Source: Streptomyces pluripotens
GTDB lineage: Bacteria; Actinomycetota; Actinomycetes; Streptomycetales; Streptomycetaceae
NCBI RefSeq assembly: GCF_000802245.2
Contig: NZ_CP021080.1
Coordinates: forward strand, 1,054,001 to 1,118,000
DNA: 64,000 nucleotides
Direction of reading: 5' to 3'
The notes under the pieces were generated by a model. The model had not been told where the DNA came from, searched no databases, and worked only from the letters and a program-made list of their open reading frames with translations. Positions 54,649 to 64,000 of the stretch are shown piece by piece. Both the position numbers and the translations under genes were made by a program. How positions within the stretch are numbered: position 1 is the stretch's first letter; every line of letters starts with the position of its first letter.

Positions 54649-57152
54649 TCAGCCCCGGAGTACGGCCCCGGTCCGCTCCCCCGCAAGCGCGACGGCCGCG
54701 TCCCGAGCAGCCGAGGCCTCGTCCACGGTCAGCGTCCGGTCCTCGGCCCGGAACCGCAGCGCATAGGCGAGCGACTTGCTGCCCTCGCCCAGCTGCTCGG
54801 CGTTCTCGTACACGTCGAACAGCCGGATGGACTCAAGGAGTTCGCCCGCGCCCTCGCGCAGCGCGGCCTCCACCTCGGCATGCGGAACGAACTTGTCCAC
54901 GACCAGGGCGACATCCTGTGTGGCCACCGGGAACGTCGAGATGCGCGGGCTCTTCACCGGTCCGGCGCTCGCCTCCTCCAGCATGTCCAGGTTCAGCTCC
55001 ATCGCGCAGGTGCGCGCGGGCAGACCCAGCGCCTTCAGGACCCGGGGGTGCAGCTCACCGGCGTATCCGACGACCTGCTCGGTGCCGTCCACCACGACCG
55101 CCAGCTCGGCACAGCGCCCGGGGTGCCACGGCCCGTACTGGCCCTTTTGGACGAGCAGCTCGGTTCCGGTCTCCCGGGCGGCGATGCGCGCGGCCTCGAC
55201 GGCGTCGGCCCAATCGGCCGGGCGGCCCTTGCCCCACCATCCGGCCTGCTCGCGGGCGCCCGTGAGCACGACGGCGGCGTGCCGGGGCTGGACGGGCAGT
55301 GCCTCGGTGAGGGAGCCGACCTCTTCGTCGGTCGGTCGCCGGTCGACCGGCAGCCGGACGGCCGCCTTCAGCTCCGCCCGGGGGTGGAAGACCAGGCCCG
55401 TCTCGAACAGGGCGAGGTCGTGCGACCCCCGCCCGTCGTTGCGCCGCAGGGCACCGAGCAGGCCTGGCAGCAGCGTCGTACGGAGCGCGGGTTCCTCGTC
55501 GGAGAGCGGGTTGACGAGCCTCACGACCCTGCGCTTGGGGTCGTCGGACGCCAAGCCCAGCTGGTCGAAGACCTGCTCGCCGATGAAGGGGTAGTTCAGT
55601 GCCTCGACGTACCCGGCACCGGCGAGCGCGCGGCCGACGCGGCGGTGCAGCCGCTGCCGGTGGGTCTGGCCACGGCCCGCGGGGGGCTTGGGCAGCGTGG
55701 AGGGCAGGTTCTCGTAACCCTCCAACCGGATGACCTCTTCGGCCAGGTCGTTCGGGTCGGTGAGGTCGGGGCGCCAGGACGGGACGGTGACGATCAGCTC
55801 GTCCTGCCCGTAGACATCACAGCCGATCTCCTGGAGGCGGCGAACGACGGTCTCGCGACCGTAGTCCATGCCCGCGACCTTGTCGGGGTGGTTCGCCGGG
55901 ATGGTGACGGTGCGCGGCGCGGTGGGCGCGACGACCTCGGTGACACCTGCTTCGGCGGTACCGCCCGCAAGGAGCACGAGCAGGTCAACGGTCCGCTGGG
56001 CGGCCGCGGCGGCGGCCTGCGGGTCGACGCCGCGCTCGAAGCGACGGGCCGCCTCGGAGGACAGCTTGTGCCGGCGGGCGGAGCGCGCAATGGAGATCGC
56101 ATCGAAGTGTGCGGCCTCGACCACGACCTCGGTGCTCGTGCCGTCGGCCTCATCGATCTCCGTGTTGGCGCCGCCCATGACACCGGCGAGGCCGATGGGG
56201 CCCCGGTCGTCGGTGATGACCAGGTCCTCGGCATCGAGGGTGCGGGTCACACCGTCGAGGGTGGTGAGCTTCTCGCCCGCCTCGGCGCGACGCACGCCGA
56301 TGGTGCCCTGCACCCGGCTCCGGTCGTACGCGTGCAGGGGCTGGCCCAGCTCCAGCATCACGTAGTTGGTGACGTCGACCGCGAGGGAGATCGGGCGCAT
56401 GCCGGCCTTCTGCAGGCGGCGCTGCAGCCAGATCGGGGAACGCGACTCCGGGTCGAGACCCGTGACCGTGCGCGCGGTGAAGCGGTCGCAGCCGAGCGGG
56501 TCAGAGACCTGAACCGGGTAGCCGTAGGCGTTCGGCGCGGGCACGTCCAGCAGGGCCGGGTCGCGCAGCGGGAGGCCGTAGGCGATGGCGGTCTCGCGGG
56601 CGACGCCCCGCAGGGAGAGGCAGTAGCCGCGGTCGGGTGTGACGGCGATGTCCAGGACCTCGTCGACCAGCTCCAGCAGCTCGATCGCGTCGGTGCCGGC
56701 CTCGTGCTCCGGCGGCAGCACGATGATGCCGTGCGTGCCGTCGTCGCCCATGCCCAGCTCGTCGGTCGAGCAGATCATGCCGTGGGAGACCTTGCCGTAG
56801 GTCTTGCGCGCGGAGATCGCGAAGCCGCCGGGCAGGACGGCGCCGGGGAGGACCACGACGACCTTGTCGCCGACGGAGAAGTTGCGGGCGCCGCAGACGA
56901 TCTCCTGGGGTTCACCGGTGCCGTTGGCGTGGCCGACGTCGACGGTGCAGAAGCGGATCGGCTTCTTGAAGCCCTCCAGCTCCTCAATGGTCAGCACCTG
57001 GCCGACGACGAGCGGCCCCTTGAGGTCGGCGCCGAGCTGCTCGACCGTCTCGACCTCAAGGCCGACCGAGATCAGCTTCTCCTGGACGTCGCGGCCGGTC
57101 TCCGTCGCCGGCAGGTCGACGTACTCCCGCAGCCAAGAAAGCGGGACCCGCA

Positions 57153-57153
<1 letters not shown>
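54649..57153 (-). CDS. pheT: Phenylalanyl-tRNA synthetase beta subunit
   Basis: An 834-residue subunit. The N-terminal [15 protein letters not shown] start, a tRNA-binding domain (EMAP-like, residues ~40-150, [15 protein letters not shown]), B3/B4 editing and B5 domains ([18 protein letters not shown]), and the FDX-ACB anticodon-binding C-terminus ([21 protein letters not shown]) are in order. It starts one base into the pheS stop (TGATG). Confidence 0.96.
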
Positions 57154-58316
<1,163 letters not shown>

Positions 58317-58383
58317 TCACCGACTCCGAGACTCACTGAGTCCTGCCCGGGCCATGTGAAGGACACAAAGGTGCCAAAGGCCG

Positions 58384-58389
58384 AGTCTA
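58384..58389 (-). promoter_or_regulatory. Probable -10 box of the pheST promoter
   Basis: TAGACT on the minus strand, ~107 bases before the pheS ATG. The -35 is weak. No Phe-rich leader peptide is seen in between. Confidence 0.4.
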
Positions 58390-58423
58390 ACGGGGCGGAG
58401 GTGTATGAAGAGCCCGCGGGCCG

Positions 58424-59569
58424 CTAGGCGAGATACGCCGGCGCCCCCACGGGCAGCGTAAAGCGGAACTCGGCGCCGCCGCCGGGGGCGCGGCCGACCG
58501 TGATGGTGCCGCCGTGAGCCTCGACGATGCCCTTGACGATGTACAGCCCGAGGCCCGTTCCACCACGCTTGCTGCCCCGCCAGAAGCGGGTGAAGACGCG
58601 GTTCATGGACTCCTCCGGGATGCCGGGCCCTTCGTCGCTCACCGTGACCGACGTCCCGGTTTCCTCGCCTTCGCGCGGGGACGCCGAGGGCGCGATGTCC
58701 ATCGTGACGGTTCCCTCGCCGTGCCGCACCGCATTTTCGATGAGGTTGCTGAGGACCTGGTCGACCTTGTCGGGGTCGGCCCACAGCGCGGGCAAGGGCT
58801 GTTCGATGCGGAGCAGGAAGCGGTCGGCGGGCTGCCCGGAGGCGACGTAGGCCTGGATGTGCCGGGAGACGGCGGCGCCGATGTCGACGGGTTGGCGGCG
58901 CAGTTCCAGCCGCCCGGAGTCGATCCGGGAAATGTCGAGCAGCTCAGCGATGAGGCGGGTGACCCGGTCGGCGTCGGCGTCGACGGTCTCCAGCATGAGC
59001 CGCTTCTGGTCGTCGGTGAAGCGCGCCCATTTGGCAAGGAGCGTGGCGGTGAAGCCCTTCACCGAGGTCAGCGGAGAGCGCAGCTCGTGGGCGACGGTGG
59101 CGATCAGCTCCGCGTGGCTGCGCTCGGTGCGGCGGCGGGCCTCGGTGTCCCTCAGCGAGACGACCACGCGCCGCACGGGGCCCAGGGGCTCGTCGCGGAC
59201 GTACCGGGCGGACACCAGCACCTCCCGGCCGCCGGGCAGCAGCAGGTTGCGTTCCGGCTGCCGTACCCGGGTGGCGAGGCCGCCGTAAGGGTCGGTGAAC
59301 TGCCACCAGCGTCGCCCTTCCAGGTCCTCTAAGGGCAGCACCTTCTCCAAGAGGCGGCCGAGAGCGTCGGCAGCCGGTACGGCGGTGATGCGGGTGGCAG
59401 CGGCGTTGAAGCAGATGACACGACCGTGTTCGTCGGCGACGACGAGACCGTCGGGCAACTGATCGGGATCGATGCCGCAGCGGGTTGCCTCGTCGGCGCC
59501 AGGCCGGGGCGCGGGTGTGCGCCACGCGTCCCGTCCCTCCGGCGCGGTGCTCGTGCCGGCCACACTCAT
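58424..59569 (-). CDS. Orphan cytosolic PAS-domain histidine kinase
   Basis: A 381-residue kinase without membrane helices. A PAS domain (DGLVVADEHGRVICFNAAATRI) is followed by HisKA (ELIATVAHELRSPLTSVKGF) and HATPase motifs (NLIENAVRHGEG, VSDEGPGIPEESM, GGTGLGLYIVKGI). No response regulator is adjacent, so its partner must be elsewhere. Confidence 0.92.
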   Translation of the reverse strand: MSVAGTSTAPEGRDAWRTPAPRPGADEATRCGIDPDQLPDGLVVADEHGRVICFNAAATRITAVPAADALGRLLEKVLPLEDLEGRRWWQFTDPYGGLATRVRQPERNLLLPGGREVLVSARYVRDEPLGPVRRVVVSLRDTEARRRTERSHAELIATVAHELRSPLTSVKGFTATLLAKWARFTDDQKRLMLETVDADADRVTRLIAELLDISRIDSGRLELRRQPVDIGAAVSRHIQAYVASGQPADRFLLRIEQPLPALWADPDKVDQVLSNLIENAVRHGEGTVTMDIAPSASPREGEETGTSVTVSDEGPGIPEESMNRVFTRFWRGSKRGGTGLGLYIVKGIVEAHGGTITVGRAPGGGAEFRFTLPVGAPAYLA

Positions 59570-59619
59570 CCCCGTAGCCCACCTCTCAAACAGCGCAGGG
59601 CCCCGAGTTGGCCACCCTA

Positions 59620-60480
59620 CTAGCTCTGGGTGACGGAGCGGCACCCTCCGGAGGCGCGCTGTGCACGGGCCGATGCGTAGAGACATACGGCGGCGGCCGT
59701 GGCGAGGTTCAGGCTCTCGGCCTTTCCATGGATCGGAACGCGTACGACGGCGTCGGCGAGGACCCGGGTCTCCTCTGGCAGCCCCCAGGCCTCGTTGCCG
59801 AACACCCAGGCGGTCGGCCCGCCCATGGCTCCTTTATCCAGTTCCTCGTCCAGGTCACGGTCACCGGCCCCGTCGGCGGCGAGAATCCGCACACCCGCGT
59901 CCTGCAGCCCGGCCACGGCCCGCCTGACGGGCACGCCGACGGCGACGGGCAGGTGGAACAGCGAACCGACGGAGGCCCGTACGGCCTTGGGGTTGTACAG
60001 GTCGACGGACGCATCGGTGAGGATCACGGCATCAGCACCGGCGGCGTCGGCGCAGCGCAGCACGGTTCCGGCGTTGCCCGGGTCGCGCACATGAGCGAGA
60101 ACGGCCACCAACCGGGGTCGGGCGGCGAGGACGTCCTCGAACGGGGTGTCCAGGAACCGGCAGACGCCGACCAGCCCCTGCGGCGTGACGGTGGTGGAGA
60201 TGTCGGCGATCACGTCCTCGGAGGCCAGGTGCACCCGGGCACCGGCGCTACGGGCCGCCCCGATGATGTCGGCGTAACGGTCCGCGGCTTCGACCGTGGC
60301 GAACAGTTCGACGAGTGTGGAGGTCGCGTCGACGCGGTGCCCGGCCGCTTCCCTGACGGCCTGCGGCCCCTCCGCGAGGAACAAGCGGTCCTTGCCCCGG
60401 GAGTTCCGCTTGGCGAGCCGCCGGGCGGCACTCACACGGGCGGACCGGGGGGAAATGAGCTCGGGAGTGGCTGACGGCAT
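59620..60480 (-). CDS. SpoU-family RNA 2'-O-methyltransferase (TrmH/RlmB-like)
   Basis: A 286-residue SPOUT enzyme. RRLAKRNSRGKDRLFLAEGPQAVREA is the substrate-binding N-terminus; SpoU motifs are RDPGNAGTVLRCADAAG, AWVFGNEAWGLPEE and VPIHGKAESLNLATAAAVCLY. Between rplT and a kinase; probably modifies 23S rRNA. GAAGAGG precedes ATG 60480. Confidence 0.9.
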   Translation of the reverse strand: MPSATPELISPRSARVSAARRLAKRNSRGKDRLFLAEGPQAVREAAGHRVDATSTLVELFATVEAADRYADIIGAARSAGARVHLASEDVIADISTTVTPQGLVGVCRFLDTPFEDVLAARPRLVAVLAHVRDPGNAGTVLRCADAAGADAVILTDASVDLYNPKAVRASVGSLFHLPVAVGVPVRRAVAGLQDAGVRILAADGAGDRDLDEELDKGAMGGPTAWVFGNEAWGLPEETRVLADAVVRVPIHGKAESLNLATAAAVCLYASARAQRASGGCRSVTQS

Positions 60481-60577
60481 CCTCTTCACCTTCGAAAACC
60501 TCTTGTCCGCCGGAGCGGTGGTCGAGCACCACGGTGGGGTGGTCGGTGCCGCACCCACCCCACCGCACGGCAAAACG

Positions 60578-60609
60578 ACGGACCCGCGGGCAGCAGCCCA
60601 CGGGTCCGT
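60578..60609 (-). terminator. Terminator of the infC-rpmI-rplT operon
   Basis: ACGGACCCGCGGG (60578-60590) / CCCACGGGTCCGT (60597-60609): a 13-bp stem with one mismatch, then on the minus strand CGTTTTG, giving a U run. Confidence 0.85.
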
Positions 60610-60640
60610 ACAGTCACGTCGGCCTAAGGCCTGCGCAGCG

Positions 60641-61024
60641 TCACGCGGCCTTCGGCGCGTTGACGTCCGACGGCAGCGCCTTCTGCGCAACCTCGACGAG
60701 CGCGGCGAAGGCGTTCGCGTCGTTCACGGCCAGCTCGGCCAGGATCTTGCGGTCGACCTCGATGTTCGCGGCCTTCAGACCCTGGATGAAGCGGTTGTAG
60801 GTGATGCCGTTGGCGCGGGCGGCGGCGTTGATGCGCTGGATCCACAGCTGGCGGAAGTCGCCCTTGCGCTTCTTGCGGTCGTTGTAGTTGTAGACCAGCG
60901 AGTGGGTGACCTGCTCCTTGGCCTTGCGGTACAGGCGCGAACGCTGACCGCGGTAGCCGGAAGCCTGCTCGAGGATCGCCCGGCGCTTCTTGTGGGCGTT
61001 GACTGCCCGCTTGACGCGTGCCAC
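60641..61024 (-). CDS. rplT: Ribosomal protein L20
   Basis: 127 residues, the full family length: [29 protein letters not shown] start, then [23 protein letters not shown]. It assembles the 50S subunit. Third gene of infC-rpmI-rplT; in other bacteria L20 represses this operon. Confidence 0.97.
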   Translation of the reverse strand: MARVKRAVNAHKKRRAILEQASGYRGQRSRLYRKAKEQVTHSLVYNYNDRKKRKGDFRQLWIQRINAAARANGITYNRFIQGLKAANIEVDRKILAELAVNDANAFAALVEVAQKALPSDVNAPKAA

Positions 61025-61131
61025 TTGTTAACTCCTTGTAGCGGGGTCGTGGGGGTACTCACACGACCCGGAAACGACTTGGGTCCCGGTCCTGACGTAC
61101 GACGCTCGGCAGATGGTGAGCGTCGGGTACA

Positions 61132-61326
61132 TCACTTGCCGAGAAGCTTCTTGATCTTCGCGGCGTCGCCCGGGGCCATCTCGGCGTTGCCGGTGAGGCG
61201 ACGCGTCACACGGGACGACTTGTGCTCAAGCAGGTGGCGCTTGCCGGCGCGCTCGCGGAGCACCTTGCCGGAGCCGGTGACCTTGAAGCGCTTGCTGGCA
61301 CCGCTGTGCGACTTGTTCTTCGGCAT
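61132..61326 (-). CDS. rpmI: Ribosomal protein L35
   Basis: 64 residues: [39 protein letters not shown]. Second gene of the operon. Confidence 0.97.
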   Translation of the reverse strand: MPKNKSHSGASKRFKVTGSGKVLRERAGKRHLLEHKSSRVTRRLTGNAEMAPGDAAKIKKLLGK

Positions 61327-61438
61327 AGCGCCGTTCTCTCCTCGTCGGTGGCGCTCCGGTGCCCGGTCGCGAAACCGGGCACGGCAGAGCGTCGCTTTGT
61401 TCTTCGGTTACATCCTCGGGGACGTGTGTCCCCCGGGA

Positions 61439-62077
61439 TCACGCCTCGGCGGGCTCCTCGGCGGACGCCTCAGCCTCGGCAGGGTTCTGCGAACGACCGG
61501 GGTTGGCCTTCGCGGACGCCTTGCGGGCCTCCTGCGCCTGACGGGCCTCGGCCATCGCCTCGGTCTTCTTCTTGTGCGGACCGAGAACCATGATCATGTT
61601 CCGGCCGTCCTGCTTCGGGTTCGACTCAACGAAACCGAGGTCCTGGACGTCCTCAGCGAGACGTTGGAGCAGCCGGTAGCCCAGCTCGGGCCGCGACTGC
61701 TCACGACCACGGAACATGATCGTGATCTTGACCTTGTCGCCCTGCTTGAGGAACCGGACGACGTGACCCTTCTTGGTGTCATAGTCGTGCGGGTCGATCT
61801 TCGGCCGGAGCTTCATCTCCTTGATGACCGTGTGCGCCTGGTTCTTGCGCGCCTCACGGGCCTTCATGGCCGACTCGTACTTGAACTTCCCGTAGTCCAT
61901 GAGCTTGCACACGGGCGGGCGGGCGTTCGCCGCGACCTCGACCAGGTCCAGGTCGTACTCCTGCGCAAGCTCCAGTGCCTTCGCGAGCGGCACGATGCCG
62001 ACCTGCTCGCCACTGGGACCGACAAGTCGCACCTCGGGAACGCGAATCCGGTCGTTGATGCGGGGCTCGGCGCTGAT
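61439..62077 (-). CDS. infC: Translation initiation factor IF-3 (apparent AUC start)
   Basis: A 212-residue IF-3 if read from ATC 62077. The N-terminus [19 protein letters not shown] holds the conserved RINxxIR segment, and AGGAGG lies 4-5 bases upstream of ATC 62077. The first usual start (GTG 62032) lacks a ribosome site and would cut this off. The rest is typical: [46 protein letters not shown]-3 genes often use a non-canonical start so that IF-3 represses its own synthesis. The Ala/Glu-rich tail of ~25 residues is an actinobacterial trait. Confidence 0.95.
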   Translation of the reverse strand: MSAEPRINDRIRVPEVRLVGPSGEQVGIVPLAKALELAQEYDLDLVEVAANARPPVCKLMDYGKFKYESAMKAREARKNQAHTVIKEMKLRPKIDPHDYDTKKGHVVRFLKQGDKVKITIMFRGREQSRPELGYRLLQRLAEDVQDLGFVESNPKQDGRNMIMVLGPHKKKTEAMAEARQAQEARKASAKANPGRSQNPAEAEASAEEPAEA

Positions 62078-62161
62078 GGATCCTCCTCGGTAGCACCTCG
62101 CGACGGTCTGGCGGACAGCCGCGTAACGTGTGTTCGTTGTGACCTAACCGCGCCGAAGCAG

Positions 62162-62192
62162 AAAAAATGCCCCGGACGATCACAGGCGGGGC
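62162..62192 (-). promoter_or_regulatory. Terminator-like attenuator in the infC leader
   Basis: On the minus strand GCCCCG (from 62192-62187), a 12-base loop, CGGGGC (62174-62169), then A and six T (62168-62162). It lies ~85 bases upstream of the infC start, well after any promoter. A terminator before the coding region is what an operon attenuator looks like. Confidence 0.6.
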
Positions 62193-62419
62193 TCCCATTG
62201 CTACCGGAGCACCGCCGCGGTGACCGCGGGGCGCACTTTCGGGCGACTCCATCGTCCGTACGGAACGATGGTGGCCGCCTGACCGGGTGACCCGCCGCCC
62301 CGGAGGGCAGTCAGGTGGGAGATCGGAGCCTCCACTTGTGGGCTGGGCATGACCCGTTCACACAGGGCACGTCCAGCCGGTCGTCCACCAGATTAGCAGG
62401 ATCGCTTGACAAGGGCTAA

Positions 62420-62450
62420 TTGAAGGGAGGCCCGGCAGACCGCCTATCGT
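62420..62450 (+). promoter_or_regulatory. Likely promoter of the DUF1844 gene
   Basis: TTGAAG (62420-62425), 19 bases, TATCGT (62445-62450). The ATG follows eight bases later, so the message would be leaderless. Confidence 0.4.
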
Positions 62451-62457
62451 GTGGGGC

Positions 62458-62814
62458 ATGAGTGAGACCCCTCCTGAGTCCCCCGACTTCGACGCGATGA
62501 CCCGGGACATCGCCGAGGTTCCCGCCGTCGAGGTGATCGTGACGGTCGCCGTCAACCTGATGAGCGCCGCCGCCGTGAAACTCGGGCTCAGCGAGGAGGG
62601 CGAGAAGTACAAGGATCTGGACGAGGCGCGCAAGCTGATCACCGCGCTCGCGGGACTGCTGGACGGCGGCGCGACCGAGATCAGCTCCTTCCACGCGGCA
62701 CCGCTGCGCGACGGCCTGAAGTCACTGCAGCTGGCATTCCGCGAGGCGTCGATCGTCCCGGACGAGCCCGGCCAGGGCCCGGGCGAGAAATACACCGGAC
62801 CCGTCTACGGCTAG
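62458..62814 (+). CDS. DUF1844 protein
   Basis: A 118-residue protein: DIAEVPAVEVIVTVAVNLMSAAAVKLGL, DLDEARKLITALAGLLDG. This is the DUF1844 family, conserved beside infC-rplT in actinobacteria; function unknown. Divergent from infC. Confidence 0.9.
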   Translation: MSETPPESPDFDAMTRDIAEVPAVEVIVTVAVNLMSAAAVKLGLSEEGEKYKDLDEARKLITALAGLLDGGATEISSFHAAPLRDGLKSLQLAFREASIVPDEPGQGPGEKYTGPVYG

Positions 62815-62859
62815 CCCATCCATTTCATTCGTTTCACCTGTTTCGTCTGCTTCATCCGC

Positions 62860-63591
62860 TCATCCGCGTACGTACAAGGGCTCGCCCGGAGGCGCGGTCC
62901 CGGCCGGCAGTACCGCCAGGTCGAGGCCGCGTACCAGGCGGGCCCTCAGTGTTTCGTCAGCGGCCAGACGCTCGGCGACCGCGCGGGCCGACTCGGCCGG
63001 TGGGGCGGACGGGTCCAGCACGAGGGCGAGGGTGCCGTCGGCCTGCCCGGGCCCGAGATGAGCGCGCAGCACGGCGGGCTCCTCTGCCACGAGCGTACGA
63101 ACGGCCTCGACCACGGCGGGATCGGCGAGCGGATCGGTGCTGGTGCGGCCCTCGGCAAGGGCGAGCAGCGCCGGGCCGGTCAGCTCGAACGGAACCGGTC
63201 CAGCGAGGTCCAGTACCACCGTGTCCGCCTTCTCGTGCGCAGCGGCCTGCAGCGCCTGGTGCAGGGGGACGGCTACGGGGCGGGCCCCGGGGTCCCAGCG
63301 CGCGAGGGAGTCCGTGGAGGTGAAGGCGGGCAGGGCGGTACGGTGGCCGGCCTTCAGCGTGGGTACGGCCATCTCGCTGGTCTTCTCCCGGCGCAGCCCG
63401 TTCTCGTCCTCCTCCACCTCGCCCAGTACGGCGACGACGGGGACGAGCAGGCGGGCGCCCTTGAGCGCTTCCAGGACGGGACCTGCGGCACTGCGGTCCT
63501 CGGCCCAGGCGGCGAGGGCGGCGCTCAGCCGGGGATCGGCGGAACCGTCGTCGTCGGAGTAGCCGGGGTCGGGAATGTTCTTGTTCGCCAC
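62860..63591 (-). CDS. SseB-family protein
   Basis: A 243-residue protein with the SseB N-terminal domain (PVLEALKGARLLVPVVAVLGEVEE, RTALPAFTSTDSLARWDPGARPVAV) and C-terminal domain (TLALVLDPSAPPAESARAVAERLAAD). SseB is named for serine sensitivity in E. coli, role unclear. GTG 63591 (or 63597). Convergent with DUF1844. Confidence 0.8.
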   Translation of the reverse strand: MANKNIPDPGYSDDDGSADPRLSAALAAWAEDRSAAGPVLEALKGARLLVPVVAVLGEVEEDENGLRREKTSEMAVPTLKAGHRTALPAFTSTDSLARWDPGARPVAVPLHQALQAAAHEKADTVVLDLAGPVPFELTGPALLALAEGRTSTDPLADPAVVEAVRTLVAEEPAVLRAHLGPGQADGTLALVLDPSAPPAESARAVAERLAADETLRARLVRGLDLAVLPAGTAPPGEPLYVRG

Positions 63592-63742
63592 GGTCACCGA
63601 CCCTATAGGGGAGGAACTGCGGCGCTTGTGCGGGGTTGGCAACCGCCGTCGCACGAGCGACTCACAGGAATCTCAGCGTTTCCTGACGTGGCTCTCAGGT
63701 TCGCCCAACGGAGCACACAGCGCGCACGCCGAACATCGCCGG

Positions 63743-64000
63743 CATGGAGTCCCCCAGAGCCCGCCGCCACCGTGCGCGCCCGCGCCGGCACCGCCCCCTC
63801 CTGTTCACCGTGCTCTCGGTCGTCGCCGTGGGCGGGGCCACGGCCGGAGGGACGGTCTATGTGAAGACGCGCGCGCACTCCGGCACTGTGGCCGTATCGT
63901 CGGCGTCGCCCTCGGCCACCTCGACCGCTTCGGCCGGGGCGGACGAGGAGGCACCGGTGGCACCCGTGACCGAGCCCGCGACGCCGGACCGGGCAACGCT
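63743..64000 (+). CDS. Start of an exported or membrane-anchored protein (cut by window end)
   Basis: The first 86 codons: an Arg-rich cytosolic start (MESPRARRHRARPRRHRP), one helix (LLFTVLSVVAVGGATAGGTV) and a Ser/Ala/Pro-rich stretch that usually tethers a catalytic domain outside. The function lies beyond the window. Confidence 0.65.

Overview
This 64 kb window is a GC-rich chromosomal segment of a Streptomyces-type actinomycete. The evidence is the very high GC codon usage, frequent GTG and TTG starts, Tat-type signal peptides, and several -10 boxes lying about 6-8 bases before the start codon, as in leaderless transcripts. The gene order (tRNA cluster, bluB-cobT, metNIQ, argH ... argCJBDR, pheST, infC-rpmI-rplT) is, from memory, the core-chromosome order around the arg and pheST loci of S. 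coelicolor. No phage, insertion sequence, CRISPR array or integrase is visible.

Layout. Bases 1-1311: the end of a pabB-like gene and five tRNA genes (Gly, Cys, three Val). Bases 1.3-7.2 kb: a zinc-ribbon protein, an APH-fold phosphotransferase, a Ser/Thr kinase, a SpoU methyltransferase and the siroheme/cobalamin gene cobA. Bases 7.5-13.1 kb: a 1366-residue BluB-CobT fusion with a giant disordered N-terminus, then cobL. Bases 14-17 kb: the methionine transporter metNIQ behind a leader that holds a Met/Cys-rich mini-ORF and a strong hairpin. Bases 17.3-24.7 kb: small membrane proteins, a GNAT, an orphan sigma factor, a Tat-exported glycerophosphodiesterase, PlsC, a TetR/MFS drug-efflux pair and an aldo/keto reductase. 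Bases 24.8-26.5 kb: argH behind a wrecked argG remnant that still carries an ARG box.

Bases 26.6-34.8 kb are the most striking block. A two-component system is divergent from a five-gene operon of two flavocytochrome-type ferric reductase-like proteins, two exported FMN-binding proteins (three domains, each with a flavinylation motif) and the flavin transferase ApbE. The promoter region between them carries 11-bp-spaced hexamer repeats, the usual layout for an OmpR-family regulator. Together these suggest a regulated, covalently flavinylated electron-export system at the membrane. A 21-bp-stem terminator separates it from the convergent argCJBDR operon (34.8-39.8 kb), driven by a clear promoter overlapping an ARG box.

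Bases 40-45 kb: a TPR protein and a GtrA / GT2 / YfhO trio that looks like a three-component envelope glycosylation system. Bases 45-54 kb are accessory and partly decayed: a MerR-type promoter, a CMD-family protein, a histidine-phosphatase-fold pseudoenzyme, an EamA transporter remnant, a GHL10-type exported hydrolase, a 3-hydroxyacyl-CoA dehydrogenase, a Nudix hydrolase, an HTH/TPR regulator and a SpoIIE-type phosphatase. Bases 54.6-64 kb are translation genes: pheST, an orphan PAS histidine kinase, a SpoU methyltransferase, and infC-rpmI-rplT, with infC apparently starting at AUC behind a terminator-like attenuator. DUF1844 and SseB proteins and the start of an exported protein follow.
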